Origin: Galerina marginata
Lineage: Eukaryota > Basidiomycota > Agaricomycetes > Agaricales > Galerinaceae
Direction of reading: 5' to 3'
Assembly: GCA_023014335.1 (NCBI GenBank)
Contig: JAECYW010000005.1
Span: 2,914,001-2,978,000 of the forward strand
Length of the DNA: 64,000 bases
A program made the position numbers and the translations under genes. Of the stretch, positions 10,699-23,400 are shown in pieces (within the stretch, counting starts at the first letter, position 1; each line of letters starts with the position of its first letter). Below the pieces are notes generated by a model that was not told the DNA's origin, did not search any database, and worked only from the letters and a program-made list of their open reading frames with translations.

Positions 10699-11931
10699 AT
10701 GAATATCACCCTCCTTCCACTCGAGTTGGTCCACCTCATGATAGAGAACCTCAAAACTGAGCGCCGTAGTCTCCATGCGCTCACTTTGACCTCAAAAGCC
10801 CTCCGACGGGAGGCGACCCGCTTCCTCTACCTGTCTATGACGGATGCCAACGAAACAACTCAACATACATTTCTGTTGACCATTCAGAGCCAACCAACAG
10901 AACTAGCCCCACTGGTACGGACATACCATACCCCAGCCGAACCACCAACGGACCCTTTTTGGGAATTAATAAGGGGCTGTCTGACTCTCATGGTGAACCT
11001 CAAAGAACTTACCTACCACCAGATCCTTGATGGAAACCCGGTGCATATATTCCCTTCCGTCAGCGAGGGACAGAAAATGCCGTTTCAACTCGACAAGTTC
11101 AAGTGGATGATGCAGCACCATAAGTACAACAACCAGTTGAAAAAGTTTCTCGAGACTCAGCACGATTTGACCCACTTTCGATGGTCAACTTTCTATAGCG
11201 CGGAGTTCCCTGAGAAGGCATGTCCTAGGCTATCATCTTTCGAAGGGAGCATCAATGCCATCATGGTCGTTCTTCCTTCACACTCGATCAGCGAGCTTTT
11301 TTGGGTTGACGATTTGACGCTCAAATTTCTTCATTCAAGTTACATAATCACAGTCCTCCAACTCACAGAATTTGCCGCGTTACGCGGTCTATCGCTCCAG
11401 AATGAGTGGGTCTGGGAAGCCGTAGTGATGCATCCGGGCTTCAAAGCGACCTCGTCGTTGGAGGTGCTGGAAATTCCTTTCTTATTCCATGTTTATCCTG
11501 ACCAACTTGAAGACGGTGACTTAAATTGGACGACTGTGGGTTTAATTTTCCGTCAGGACTCCCTGTCTTGATCTGATTTTTTTTTATTCGCGTAGCTGTG
11601 TACCGTATTACCCAAGTTTCCCCACCTCAAGAAACTAGTCGTCACAATGGATGCGCCATTTACGCAGTACCTGGACGAGCAAGATGATCCGACCTCCAAA
11701 ATTGGTCAACTGTTCGTGCAGTGCCTTCACCTCAAATATGTAGACGTTTTTTGGGACCATGACTACCTCTATCGACGCTGGGTCGTTGGAGGGCCGTTAC
11801 CTGACCTGTTATCAATTAAGCGGGATAGGGTGCTGAAATTTGAGTGGGTCCCTGCTGCACAATACTCGCACCTTAAACTAATTGAACAATGTGTCCCATG
11901 TCTACGTTGTATAAATTTTGCCTATAGGTGA
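10699..11931 (+). CDS. F-box-like protein, family A, copy A1
   Basis: Exons are 10699-11535 and 11596-11931. The 60-bp intron has donor GTGGGT and acceptor CGCGTAG at exactly the position and phase of the introns in copies A2 and A3. The product is 390 aa. Residues 1-50 form an F-box-like motif (LLPLELVHLMIENL...TSKALRREATRFLY), the part that would bind Skp1 in an SCF ubiquitin ligase. The remainder is a leucine-rich alpha/beta region that would choose the substrate. Copy A1 reads through the point where A2 and A3 stop (LKFE) and gains about 28 residues. It is tail-to-tail with B1, unlike the divergent pairs elsewhere. Substrate unknown. Confidence 0.8.
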
Positions 11932-12203
11932 AAGGAAACTAATACCCACTTACTAACCGAAAACGCACCATAGGCGTCTGCGTGATCGGCGATGACGCGG
12001 TGAGGAGGGAGTTGGGAGGGGGACAACCGCGAAGATGTTGAGAGAAATCCGGAACTAGAAGAGGGAGGACAGCTAGAGAAAACAGGCTACACGTTGACTG
12101 GTGAAACATAGAGACTCGGAGAGGAGAGAACTCACAGTAGCAGTGTCATATTCCGACATATAGTAATAAAGTAGGAGGAAATCGAAGATTACTAGTAGCA
12201 GTG
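11932..12203. other. Convergent intergenic spacer
   Basis: Spacer between the 3' ends of A1 and B1. No gene or clear repeat is seen. Confidence 0.4.
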
Positions 12204-13549
12204 CTAGAAAGCCGGCAGGCATATCCTCTCCGTCTTTTGGCAACCAAATGCCTCGTAAGTCAAGCTGACCTCCTTCTCTTCCTTGTCTTCTTTCTGCAAC
12301 TTGCGCAGAAGCTGCACAGCGAAATCCAAGACAAGCTGCCTACTAGCATTGTCTGTCGAAAACTTCCAGATAAGATTAATGGTTTTGAGGTGTTTTAGCG
12401 TTACCAATGCAGCGAATGCTTCCTGATGAATGTTAATGGATATAACAAATCGTTAGAAAAGAGGGCATCAAATCTGAAAGGCAAAAGCATACCGATAATG
12501 GCTCATAATAAAAGTAGTTAAGTTTCAAGGCCAACGTACGTAGTTTCGGAAAGGCCTGCAGGGTTTCTACTGCTTAAAGTGAGGTTAATCTCAACGATCG
12601 AGAAAAAAGGCAAACAAACCTTCAGGTTGCAGCTCAGCCATTCCGATGGCAAGGTTCTCCAAGTGCGTACAAAAGCCTTTCAAATATCTCAGCTCAAATC
12701 TACCAGGCCACATCCTGGAGTCCTGTACGTTGACCGACCTGACGGACGGACATGAGAGGAGGAAGGCGAAAGCTGACCTGGAGACAATGACTTGATGGAT
12801 TTGCGGATACGAGTACCGGGAAAACGCCTTTCCCTTGAGCACAGCCTGGTTATCTATCCTGCAACTCGGGAGTGAAATTCTGAGCTTAACCAGACGGAGA
12901 TTGGGGAACAGGGCAATACAGCGCGCTAGTTCTGTTAAGATGCGTCGCGTCGAATAGTCCGATATTTCGACGTTAAGAAGTCTGGTGTAAAGATTCACTC
13001 TTTATTAGGCGATTTTGAGAGAAAATACTTGGAGAGATTTACTGCTCACTTTACGTATTGGGCAAGGCTTGGATCCCTTACAGTGACAATCTCAAGTTGG
13101 CGAACCAGTGCGCGGTTATATTCCCGGTGGTTTTGGCTTGCATCGCCCAACACGGTACCAAAGACGTGCATCCCGGAGCAAACCTCAATGCGACTCCAGA
13201 TATAGGGGCGGAAGAACCGCCTCAGGTTCCGACACGTCTGGGAGCGAGCCGTTAATATAGCGCGCCTTTTCAAGTGTTTGTTGGCCTCCTCAGCCACCGC
13301 TAGGTAGCCCTGGATGTCCGTTAACAGAGGGTCTGGCCTAGGAACAGGGTAAGATGACATGATTTCGAGGAGGAGCTCGTCGGGCAACACGGGGAGCCCC
13401 TTGGTGTTGTCACCAATCTGTGCATCGTCGACCCCAGTTCTCCTGTGCCTGGGTCTGGTGGACTTGACCTTTTTGCTTGTCCTGCGCGTTTGCGTTGAAT
13501 ATTTCTTGCTGGTGGACCTCGTCACCATCCTTCTTGTATGATTTTCCAT
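12204..13549 (-). CDS. F-box-like protein, family B, copy B1
   Basis: Four exons: 13549-13050, 12981-12620, 12569-12493 and 12422-12204, with phases 2, 1, 0 as in all family B genes. The product is 385 aa. A basic, Thr/Ser/Lys-rich N-terminus (about 50 residues) precedes an F-box-like stretch, LPDELLLEIMSSYP, separated by a charged insertion from QTCRNLRRFFRPYIWSRIEV. Leucine-rich repeat-like segments follow (LARCIALFPNLRLVKL). The C-terminus carries the family signature EDKEEKE. No break is seen. The promoter lacks the CACGTG element found before the other B genes. Likely an SCF substrate adaptor. Confidence 0.8.
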
Positions 13550-14399
13550 ATGGATTTCGATATGATCAATTCGAAGGCGGAATGGCTCAGGGAAGCTGAG
13601 GGTTTATTCGGCACAGGTCGAGAAGCTCAACAGATAAAGAAATTCAAGTCAAACGAAGGATGAATAGGTGTTCAGAGTTGCCGCGGCACCCCGGGAGAGT
13701 GGTCTCAGTGGAAACAGGCGGTGGGTAACGAGAAATTTGGAATCCGAAGGACGAGCCTCAGGTAGAAGGTCTAGAACAGAGAGTGAGTCACTGAGTCACT
13801 TTTCTTAAACTTGAAAAGAGTCATACCGTCATCCTTGCGCATGAGAAATGCGGATCGCAGGTTTCAAACCAGGAAATATCTAAAACCTATTCTACTATCA
13901 AAAAAGGTGAGATTGGACAAGAAAGCCCAAGCGCCCGATTAGATCTACTACTTACAGTAAACTATCTTTAGACATAATCTGGTAAATGCGTATACTCGAC
14001 GAGGGAGGGAATATAACACTGACCTGGTAACGTTGAACGGAAGCGTGTAAAATCAAGTTCGAAGACCACCATGACTTTCCAGTTACCAGTACAGGTACGC
14101 GTCACGCTTGGTTGATGCCATAAAATCATTTTTAGAAAGTACTGTAGTGATAGTACTTACATACTTGGATTCTCCTCGAGGTTCGACAGACTGCGATATA
14201 CATAAGACGATCATGAGCCTTGGTCATATACGACGCCTTTGTCAGAGACTCGTCATTAGGCTATGAAGAATGATCATATGAGTCGGCTTGTAGTCGGCTT
14301 GTAGTACGGTATTCATTAAGAGGAGCGCCTATTGCGAAGACTGTTGAAATTATGAACCTCCAGTAAATTTTTTCCAACTAAAAGACAAAAGACAACGTT
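13550..14399. other. Intergenic, no gene seen
   Basis: The first 60 bp upstream of B1 still resemble the B3 promoter. The rest has no frame or repeat of note up to the start of the inverted duplication. Confidence 0.4.
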
Positions 14400-14861
14400 A
14401 CATACGGCGGCGAATAGTTTATCGCGATAAACCAGTTTCTACTCCCATAAATATTCAACCGCCATCGACTCGTCTGGACCTCCGAGCAGCTGAGTGCTCG
14501 TTGAGTGCTCGCACTCCATCGTCTACCCTACTTATTATAACCTCTAGATAAGTGACTGTGGTCCCTGGCCAGTCACCTCTGGCGGTGCATCAATGAAGTA
14601 AAGACAAGCTGTCCGCAACTCGAGTAAGAAATCTTGTAGCCGAGTGATACCTAACAAAAGGTCCAATAATTGATTGGCTGCAATATCAAAGAAGACAGCT
14701 CTGCAGATGGCTTTACATATATTGTAGGCGTAGGGCTCATCACATATATCGTTGTCTGTCTAGGAAAGACTAAGATGGCTTCACCGCTTCTTGATGGGCG
14801 AGACCCACAATATATATTTGAATGTAGAGTGGAAATGGAATCGGCTGGAGGACTTCCAACA

Positions 14862-16334
14862 TTAATGGTGGTTTGGAACAGGCAGACGTATCCTTTCTGT
14901 CGTATGGTTCCGTTTAGCTGAGTACCCAAATCCAAGTCCTTCCATTGTCATATAAGTCAGGCTAGCCTCTTTCTCTTCCTTGTCCTCCGCTTGCAGCTTC
15001 AGCAAATGCTGCACAGCGAAATCTAAAGCACGCCGTCTATCAGTATCTCGAACTGAATAATCCGTGAAAAGTTTGATAGCTTTGAGGTTTTTCAAGGCTC
15101 CTAACAGCATGAATTTACTCTGATAAAAAATTAAGGAGAAGGGTTATCAGAAGGTCAGCGAAGAGGTTATGATTCAGTGAAATCTTGATGGCGGTGACCT
15201 ACGAAGAACAAAGAATGGTTAAAATAGTTAAACACCAAAGTGAGGGTGCGTAGATTCGGAAACACTTGCAGAGTTTCTATCGGGTTGAAATATTATTTTG
15301 GGGATAATTAGACCCGTGGAAAAAAAGTATACTGACCCTCTGTATACAGTGCAGCCATATCGATTGTAAGATTCTCCAGTTGCGGATAAATCTCCTTGAG
15401 ATGGTTCCCAAATTCGCCAGACCACTTCACGTTCATCAGGTTGACCGACCTGACGGAAGGACACGAGCGGAGGAACGAGAGGGCCGACTGGGAGTCGACG
15501 ACGACGTGGTCGATCTGCGGATATGAGTATGGGGCGAATGATTTGCTAACGAGCGCGGTCAAATTGTCCAGCGTCCGCGTGGAGGATAAGATCTCGAGTC
15601 TAACCAGATGCAGGTTGGGAAAGAGGGCTATACAACGGGCTAATTCGGTTAAGACGGTTGGGGTCGAGTAGTCTTTCACTTCAGCGTTGATGATTCTGTA
15701 GGTGCAAAAATTACAAATTATTAGACAATTTGGAGAGAAAGAACTTATGAGAGCCTACTCACTTTACATACTCAGCAAGGCTTGGATCCCGCACAGTGAC
15801 AATCTCGAGTTGGCGTATCAGCTCAGCGTTAATCATCCTATTAGTAGTCGAAGTAGGAAGGTATTTGGCCGGATATTTCCGCACACCAAACGTCGTGTCT
15901 CCGACACGCATCCCGGAGCAAACCTCAATGCGAGACCAGATATACGGACGGAAGAACCGCTTAAGGCTGCTGCACGTCTGTGAGAGAGACATTAACGTAT
16001 CCCGCCGGGCGGCATGTTCGCTGGCATTCTGAGCCAAAGTTTGGTAGTCAGATGTTTCTGCTGAAACTTTGTCTGCCTGAGGCACTGGGTACCATGACAT
16101 GATTTCGAGGAGGAGCTCGTCTGGCAGTACTGGGAGCCCTTTAGTGTTTTCGCCAATGGGCGCATCTTTGATCCCAGCTTTCCCGCGTGTAGGTTTGGTC
16201 GACTTGGCCTTCTTGGATGCCTTGGTCGGTGGACTCTGGGGTTTGTTGCCAGTACTAGGTGGCTTATCCTTCTGAGCTTTCCTTTTCATAGACCGTGTAT
16301 TCATCTTCCTTCGATGACCTTCCACGGGGGCCAT
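14862..16334 (-). CDS. F-box-like protein, family B, copy B2
   Basis: Exons are 16334-15763, 15695-15337, 15276-15203 and 15119-14862, giving 420 aa. The basic N-terminus starts MAPVEGHRRKMNTRS. The F-box-like segment (LPDELLLEIMSWYP) and the QTCSSLKRFFRPYIWSR block are intact. Leucine-rich segments and the EDKEEKEASLTY tail follow. It is the inverted-duplication partner of B5. A CATGTGACTGCGG element lies 128 bp upstream (16462-16467). Probable SCF adaptor; function is inferred from the F-box only. Confidence 0.8.
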
Positions 16335-16703
16335 AGTTCGTCTGGGGGTGGTTTGAGACAGAGAAGCAAGCTAAGGTTCATTGGAAACAGTGTGAACTGT
16401 CAGTACATCATGTACATGGCAATCATGATGTATCATTGATACTTCAATTTGGCACCGCAGTCACATGTTTGCCTCTTGACCTACGACAAAATTAATAAGA
16501 GTTTTGACCAGCGTTATTTATATATAGAAAGGACGAACACGACATTCAAGCCGTAGATAAGCGGAGCTAGAAGTAAATCAGCTAGGCATCACAAATTTGC
16601 GATGTTATCCGCACGTCGTATTTCACGGTCGATAGCGTCCCGAGTTCAAGAGATCTGTGACAACATTATGGAATATAGCAACAACAGTGAAGGAAGTCGT
16701 ACG

Positions 16704-18109
16704 TCAGCAGTGCTGGGGAGCCGGAAGGGTTACCCTGCGCGTCTTCAGGCCAGCAAATGTTGGATGAACCAAGCTGACTTCTTTCTCCTCCTTGTCTTCC
16801 ACCTGCAACCTAGATAAAAGCTCCAGAGCAAAATCCAAAATAAGCTGCCTGGTATAAGGCTTGCTGATCGAAAATCTCGCCATAAGTTTGATGGTTTTGA
16901 GGTGTTTTAGTGTCCCGAACGCCGTGAATACCTCCTGATGAAAGTTAATAAACACAACAGAATGTCAGAAAGAGGGCATCAAAATTTAAAAGCAACAACA
17001 TACCGAAAACGGAGTATTAAAAATAGTCAAATCTCAAGGTTAACGCACGTAGTTTGGGAAAGGCTCGCAGTGTTTCTAATGCGTTCACGCCTTAAAGTGA
17101 GGCTAATTTCACTCATCGAGAAAAAAGGCGAACAAACCTTCTGACCCTAGCTCAGCCATTTCGAGCGCAAGGTTCTCCATGTGCGGACAAAACCTTTCAG
17201 ATATCGCAACTCAAATTTGCCAGACCAACCCCCGAAGTCCCGCACCCTGACTGACCTAACCGATGGACAGGAGCGCAGAAAGGCAAACGCCGACCTGGAG
17301 ACGATGACCTGGTCAATTTGCGGATATGAGTACTGGGAGAATGCTTTCCCCTCGAGCGCGGCCAGCTTTTCTGCCTTACGGCTTGGGGGTTCGATTTTGA
17401 GCTTGACCAGACGGAGATTTGGGAACAGGGCAATACAGCGTGCTAGTTCTGCTAAGACGCGTGGGGTAGAACAGTCCATTATTTCGACGTGGACAAGTCT
17501 GTGGTAAAGAGCCACTCTTTATTAGATGGTTTCGAGAACTCGAGGAATCCTTTTTGCTTACTTTATGTACTGGGCAAGGCTTGGGTCCCTTACGGTGACG
17601 ATCTCAAGTTGGCGTACCAGCTCGGCGTTAAATATCCTGTTTTCAGCTGCAGTGAGCTGATTTTGGCTTGGATCGCACAAGACTGTACCGGCGACAAGCA
17701 TCCCGGGGCAAACCTCGATGCGACTCCAAATGTAGGGGCGGACGAACCGCCTCAGGTTCCTACATGTCTGCGAGAGAGCTGTTAATGTATCGCGCCTTTT
17801 TATCTGTTCGTTGGCCTCCTCAGCTAGCACTCGGTAGTCCTGGTAGTCGGTTAGCAATGAATCTGGCCTGGACACGGGGTACGACGATATGATTTCCAGC
17901 AGTAATTCGTCTGGTAACTCAGAGAGTCCTTTGGTGTTGTCACCAATCGGTGCATCGTCGACCTCAGTTGACCCGCGTCTGGGTCTGGCAAACTTGCCCT
18001 TTGCGCCAGTCCTGCGCGTTTGTGTTGAAGGTTTATTGCTGGTCGACGAATAGCTTTGACCTTTCAGGTTCCTAGACCTTGTCACTATTCTTCTTGAATG
18101 ATTTTCCAT
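16704..18109 (-). pseudogene. F-box-like gene, family B, copy B3, frameshifted
   Basis: This is the counterpart of B4. Exon 1 (18109-17562) is intact and encodes the N-terminus and F-box-like region. Exon 2 (17498-17138) has lost one base near 17192: minus-strand AAAGGTTTTG against AAAGGCTTTTG in B4. That throws the LRR region out of frame. In exon 3 the segment equivalent to B4 is 2 nt shorter and shows an in-frame TAA, and the exon 3 acceptor has moved (CATTAG). Exon 4 (16955-16704) still encodes the family tail. Two independent lesions argue for a genuine pseudogene rather than one base-calling error. A truncated F-box-only product of about 290 aa could still be made. Confidence 0.78.
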
Positions 18110-18318
18110 GTGCGGCTTCGATGGGTCAATTCGAGGACGAAACGGCTAAAGGCAAGCTGAGAGTTTGTTCGAATTTACTATTAGAATCCGATTTCGCGGT
18201 AGTCACGTGTCTGCCACCGCCAGAACGCAAATTGCATTATGGGCCATAAGGAGATGCACTTACACTGACCACAGTTCAGAACCGTCAATCACCAGTAATA
18301 TATTCCAACAAGGAAGCT
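18110..18318. promoter_or_regulatory. Bidirectional promoter of B3 and A2
   Basis: Only 209 bp separate the divergent starts. A CACGTG palindrome at 18204-18209 sits near the middle, in the context CACGTGACTAC on the minus strand. The same arrangement is kept in the inverted copy at 38133-38327. Confidence 0.6.
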
Positions 18319-19483
18319 ATGAACATCACTCTTCTTCCACCCGAGTTAATCCACCTTTTGATAGAGAACCTCAAAACTGAGCGCCGTAGTCTCCATGCGC
18401 TCACTTTGACCTCAAAGGCCCTGCGATTAGAGGCGACCCGCTTCCTCTACCTGTCTATGACGGATACCAGCGGAACAACACACTATAAATTTTTGTTGAC
18501 CATTCGAAGGCGCCCAGCTGAACTGGCCCCACTGGTACGAATATACCACGCACCGACCGATGCCCATGAACAGAGAGGTCATCTGTGGGGTATCACAAGA
18601 CGCTGTCTGCCACTCATGGTTAATCTAAAGGAACTTGCCTTTCACAAAATCATCGGAAACCCGCTGCAAATATTCCCTACCGTCGGGAAAGGCCAGAAAA
18701 TGCCGTTCCAACTCGACAGGTTTGTGTGGATGGTCCAACATCCTAACCATGAGAAAGACATGCAAAACTTTCTTGAATCTCAGTCCGAGTTGACGCACAT
18801 CCAATGGCCAACCTCCCATTGCGTGGTTTTGCAGTTCCCACTGGCAGAGAATGCCTGTCGAAAACTGACATCGTTCGTTGGGAGTACTAGCACTATCAGA
18901 ACCATCCTTCCTTCACGTTCGATCACCGAGCTTTGTTGGCTCAACGAATGGGCGTCTTATCGGGGGCCGCAGTCCAGGTTTCGTCATGACCCAATTGAGG
19001 TCTTCGAGCTCAAAGAATTCGCTGCGTTACGTGGTCTCTCGCTCGGACTCTCAGTCTGGGACTCCGTAGTGTCCCACCCGCGCTTCAAAGGGAGCTCTTT
19101 GTTAGAGGTGCTGGAGGTCCCTGACATAATGGATTATAATTCTGGCAGGCTAGATAAATTCGATTGGATGAATGTGAGTTTCATTTTCCGTCGGAGACTC
19201 TCTGTCCTTATGCGATCTGTTTTTAATGCAGCTGCGTAACGTACTACGCAAGTTTGCCCGCCTCAAGAAACTAGTTATTACACCGTCGATCCCATTTACA
19301 GAAATTGTAGACATGCAGGACGATCCGACCTCTGAAATTGGTCAAGTCTTCGCGCAGTGTCTACATGTTAGATATGTCGACATTTTGTGGGGTAACGATG
19401 GGATTTATCGACGTTGGGTTGATGGAGAGCCATTGCCTAACCTATTGTCGATTAAGCGCGATAGGATATTGAAATTCGAGTAG
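18319..19483 (+). CDS. F-box-like protein, family A, copy A2
   Basis: Exons are 18319-19173 and 19232-19483, with intron GTGAGT...ATGCAG (58 bp). The product is 368 aa. The start MNITLLPPELIHLL opens an F-box-like motif (1-50). The rest alternates leucine-rich strands and helices without a catalytic motif. It ends SIKRDRILKFE, like A3. It is divergent from B3 across a shared 209-bp promoter and corresponds to A3 in the right arm. A role as a substrate-recognition subunit of an SCF ligase is inferred from family architecture. Confidence 0.82.
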
Positions 19484-19649
19484 GCTGTAGAATGTTACAA
19501 CGGGCAATATGTACCTGAATCAATATTCATTATTTATAAGAACGAGTAACTTGTAAGCAACCCCGCGTCCTGTCGTAAATCACTCCCCAGAGTCCCCACG
19601 CGCTCAACCTCGCCCGTTTTGCATCGCGGTATGTGATAATCCAAAGAAT

Positions 19650-21208
19650 TTATTGAAGGGGAATAAAATCCAAGACTGCAAGGCATGAACCATCATCAAT
19701 CAAATGGCACAACCTCCCCGAAACAGGATCGAACGAGAACTCGTCGAGTCCAGATGTGGTCTGCGAGGACTCAGGCGCAACAGTGATATCAGTGTCAATG
19801 TCCCCGTGAAAAGACCATGATAGCCCAGGTCCGGCGGGTACATGAACCTGCAAAAAGCCACGGTTGCTCCAGCATTTCACTGTGCGGCCGTTGCAGATGC
19901 GGTGGTCTGAAATCACCATCTCTGGATCTGCTTTGGCATCTTCTGAACGCGGGATTTCGGCGGTTGATTTAAGAGAGACCTTGTATTCTTCGCGATAGCC
20001 TGGAATTCCTGAAGATGGCTTGTGTATTTGGTAGGTCTCCAGTGTATACCGATCGTCCTTGGGGCGCTTGGAAGCGATGTCGTACACCCTGGTTATGTCG
20101 TTAGTGTCGTACCATTCAGCGAATAGTTTCCACCTCAATTCTGAGCGGCTGATTTGTTTTCGAAGGAGACCTGAAATCTTATCGACCGCCACAACGAAGA
20201 GGGGTGGAATGACGGTATATGGACCCTGCGACGTCGCTGAGCGTTTTTCGAGGTCGGGTATTTTCCAACCTGCGAGGCTACGCCGACCGATGGCTATAAT
20301 TGTGTCAACTCCATCGACGCGCACCGCCTCGTATGTGTCGTCGGGCATTATCCAGCTCGCAGCAGTATCGTCGCGAAAGTTCCATACATGCAGAGTGTGT
20401 TCTTGGATGCGTATAAAATAATCGGTAGATAAGGTGTATGCCGAGAAATCATCGTCCCCGCTAATCTCGCATACCCTTTCTTCCGCGGAGGGCGATGACG
20501 GAGAATATTCGTAAATAACGATTTCCAGACTAGTAGAACGGGACTTATTATCCATTCGCCCTCATGCAAGGTGCAGGAGGCACTCACTTATTTCCATCGG
20601 TCGGTTCCCTGCCCGCAGCGAGTATCATTCCTTCACGACCCGCTGTTGGTTTGATGCCGAACACAGTGTTTAATGGGAAGAGCCAGGACATGACGATTTG
20701 AGGAGAACTTTCATTAGGGAACGAAGAAAGGTCCCATAGCTTGAGACCGTCCAGAGACCCAGTTACTAGAAAACGTCCGCCTGGAACGAGGAATGCCGAG
20801 TCGAAGTTAACTTCGTTTTCCTCAGGAGAGAAATACCGTGTGCGATGAGGTTTGAGCGGGGTCTCAGGAGAACTTTTCTGGTGATTCTCTAATCGACTAA
20901 GCATCCTGGCGGGTGCCGTGGCGGCCTTTTCCAGCTCAGAGACGGACATGCCGTCGATAGAAAAAGTTGGTGCAAATACTGTGTTCTGGTAGCACATGTT
21001 TCGAAGTACAGTGGTCCATACTTCTTTCCTAAGAGAGGTTTCGGAGAAAGTTTTGCACGACTGGGGGGCTCGGTTCAGGATTTCAAGAATCAAGTCGTAT
21101 GTTTCTGGCGCTCACCTGTCGGATGGAGATAACATCGATTGCGTCGAGCAAGAAGAAAATTTGCAGGTGCAGATTTGGGGGCAGATTTAACAGCCGGGAT
21201 TTGGCCAT
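19650..21208 (-). CDS. F-box / beta-propeller-like protein, family C, copy C1
   Basis: Exons are 21208-21116, 21060-20588 and 20529-19650, giving 481 aa. Exon 1 encodes a compact F-box (LPPNLHLQIFFLLDAIDVISIRQ) that continues across the first intron with SCKTFSETSLRKEVW, the usual F-box split of this family. The body has beta-propeller-like strands (FLVPGGRFLVTGSLDGLKLWDLS; YFIRIQEHTLHVWNF). The family C genes at 52-58 kb share the design but have four exons. It is likely an SCF adaptor. The start was chosen as the only Met that opens the F-box exon. Confidence 0.78.
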
Positions 21209-21716
21209 GCCAGAACTTGTGAAGGAGTTGATCCGGAGTCAGTCGTAGGTTGTTGACTTCCAAGAATGCGAGGCCCCAAGAATGCGAGAGGACGAGGAGA
21301 AGAGCTACAAGGGGCGGGACTCATTCCTTTTATCCTTCAAGTTTCCAGTAACCAATGTGCCAGAGAGCAGACCACCTCCAGGCAGTGCCAAACCGATGCT
21401 GTTTCTAACCACGATGATTCGGGCGGGCACAGCCAGAACAAATTCGTAGCCACATACAGATAACCCCCATTCAAATATCACAGAAAAGTGCACAAAGCTC
21501 CGGGATCTGGATTAATAACGACCTGGTCCTGTTGAGTTCCAGTTCAAGGGCAACAAGCGTTTGGAAACTGGGTACTACCGGAGTGCGGACCGTTCTCATC
21601 ACGTGTTATTCCGTCATGGACAACCATGAGGTGTGCCAAAATTCAACAACCTCCCTAATTATTACTTCAAACAACATCAATACAACCTTAAACTTGAAAA
21701 CAGGTCGTTTTAAATC
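21209..21716. other. Divergent spacer between C1 and the methyltransferase
   Basis: Only short frames are present. Promoters of C1 (minus) and of the methyltransferase (plus) must lie here. No distinct site was recognised. Confidence 0.4.
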
Positions 21717-22766
21717 ATGGCATGGCGCTCAAGCGGACGAACCAACGCTCAACTCATCGCGAACCTATCCAAAAACGGGATATTACACTCGGAACGAGTG
21801 ATAGAGGTAACTAATAGCTGATTTTATGACGGATCCAGACTACATGAAATTCACTTGGAATCCTACAGGCAATGAAGGCAGTGGACAGGGCGAACTACGT
21901 GCCCAGTTACGGAGAGGCGTATGAGGACTCACCTCAGTTGCGTACCTTGTCTCGAAACTCGCGCCGTGCAGTGCTTGTTGCTTCTTCTGCGAGCGAACGA
22001 GCGGCTGCGGGAGCGATGCATTGATGGGATAAAATGTGATGCTCATTATTGTCGTTGTGCACTCGCAGAACTATCGGTCATGGAGCGACGATCAGTGCTC
22101 CGCACATGGTGAGTCTGCAGTGCCCTTCTTCACGACGGATCTGAGGCCTAAGGGGTTCGACAGCACGCATACGCGTCAGAGCACCTCTTACCGTACCTCC
22201 GCCCCGGCTCGAAGGTCCTCGACGTTGGCAGCGGCTCTGGCTACCTCGTTGCGGTGCTGCACAAGCTTGTCAGTCCTGGAGGCAAAGTGGTAGGGATCGA
22301 CCACATCCAAGAGCTCGTCGACTCGTCGGTCGAGAATCTGACGAAAGACGGCCGAGGGGATGCGATCAAGAGGGGAGAGATCGTGATGCTTGCTGGAGAT
22401 GGCCGTCTTGGGTATGCGGAGGGCGGTTCGTCTTTCTGCTTGATGTTTTATCTTGTCCAGTTTTTGTCTGATTTTTTGTATTTTAGGCCCCTATGACGCT
22501 ATTCACGTCGGGGCTGCTGCTGCGACGGTTCCTGAAGCCCTTATCGACCAACTCGCGCACCCGGGGAGGATGTTCATCCCTGTCGGGGTGTATTTGCAGA
22601 ATATCGAACATATTGATAAAGACAAACATGGGAAGATCCATAAAGAAGAGGTGATGGGTGTTCGGGTGAGTTCTTCGTTGTTGTTCACCATCGGGTACTT
22701 CTGACTGACTTGCACTTTCTGCTGCAGTATGTTCCTCTGACTGACCGAGACAAGCAACTCGAATGA
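21717..22766 (+). CDS. PCMT1: Protein-L-isoaspartate O-methyltransferase
   Basis: Six exons (21717-21806, 21869-21936, 22069-22108, 22164-22425, 22487-22665, 22728-22766) give 225 aa, the usual length of this enzyme. It transfers methyl from S-adenosylmethionine to isoaspartyl residues and so starts repair of aged proteins. Seen in order are the MAWRSSG start, AMKAVDRANYVP, the substrate loop IGHGATISAPHM, the SAM-binding VLDVGSGSGYL, the GIDHIQELVD motif, and APYDAIHVGAAA in the form GPYDAIHVGAAA. The end is YVPLTDRDKQLE. Donor sites of exons 2 (GTTGCG) and 4 (GTTCGT) are weak but are fixed by protein homology. It is a housekeeping gene inside a variable region. Confidence 0.92.
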
Positions 22767-23251
22767 GAATACATTTGGAATGAGTCAATACATGTTCAAG
22801 TTTTAACCATTGTATCTGTACCTTCCACTTTTTCTTTCTGTCCTAAAACCTTACAAACGATCTCTAATTTCTATACAGCTGTGTAGCCCAATGTACTTGC
22901 TCAATGTAATATTTTGTGAAACGTATTCGAAGGCTATTGATCATCCTCGACTGGACTGTAACCTCCGCAAATCTTAATTCCGGGCTCCGGTCGTCTTCCG
23001 TTTAAACACGAGTTGATGAACAACTGCGCAGTCCTGAGTTCAAGGCGCAGTCTGCGGTATTATTTACAAGGTTTCCAGAGGATTTGTGAATTTTTTTTTC
23101 CGCATCCACATCCCTTGCCAAGAAAAAAAAGTACATAACTGAAGGAATTTAGTTTTGATAAATATCCTACTTCTTCGTAACTTAGAGTTGATTTCTTTGA
23201 AGGGGTTATGCGTATTGTACAGTGGTAAGTAAAACCTAATTTTTAGGCGAG

Positions 23252-23268
23252 CGGCGATGGGCTCGCCG
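23252..23268. promoter_or_regulatory. Conserved hairpin upstream of transporter copy 1
   Basis: CGGCGA / TCGCCG form a 6-bp stem around TGGGC, 133 bp upstream of the ATG. The same hairpin is present at 34421-34437 before copy 2, in a block conserved with the coding region. It may be a promoter or leader structure; function unproven. Confidence 0.4.
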
Positions 23269-23400
23269 AATCCAAATATCACGAAAACTTCCGCGCTGTC
23301 TGGATGTTACCGCATCAGGGGCTCAAATAACCGTCCTTTCTCTCCAACACCCACCCTCTCTCCTCCACATAGGCCACAACGCATTGAACAGTGGCCAGCC

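Larger units (their letters stand above)
14400..19490. repeat. Inverted segmental duplication, left arm
   Basis: About 5.1 kb carrying B2, B3 and A2 match, in reverse orientation, 36950-41990, which carries A3, B4 and B5. Gene order, exon structure, intergenic sequence and the outer flank (for example the shared TCATTGATGCACCGCCAGAG near 14582-14601 reverse and 41759-41778) all correspond. The inner end coincides with the stop codons of A2 and A3; the outer end fades near 14400. Confidence 0.88.
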
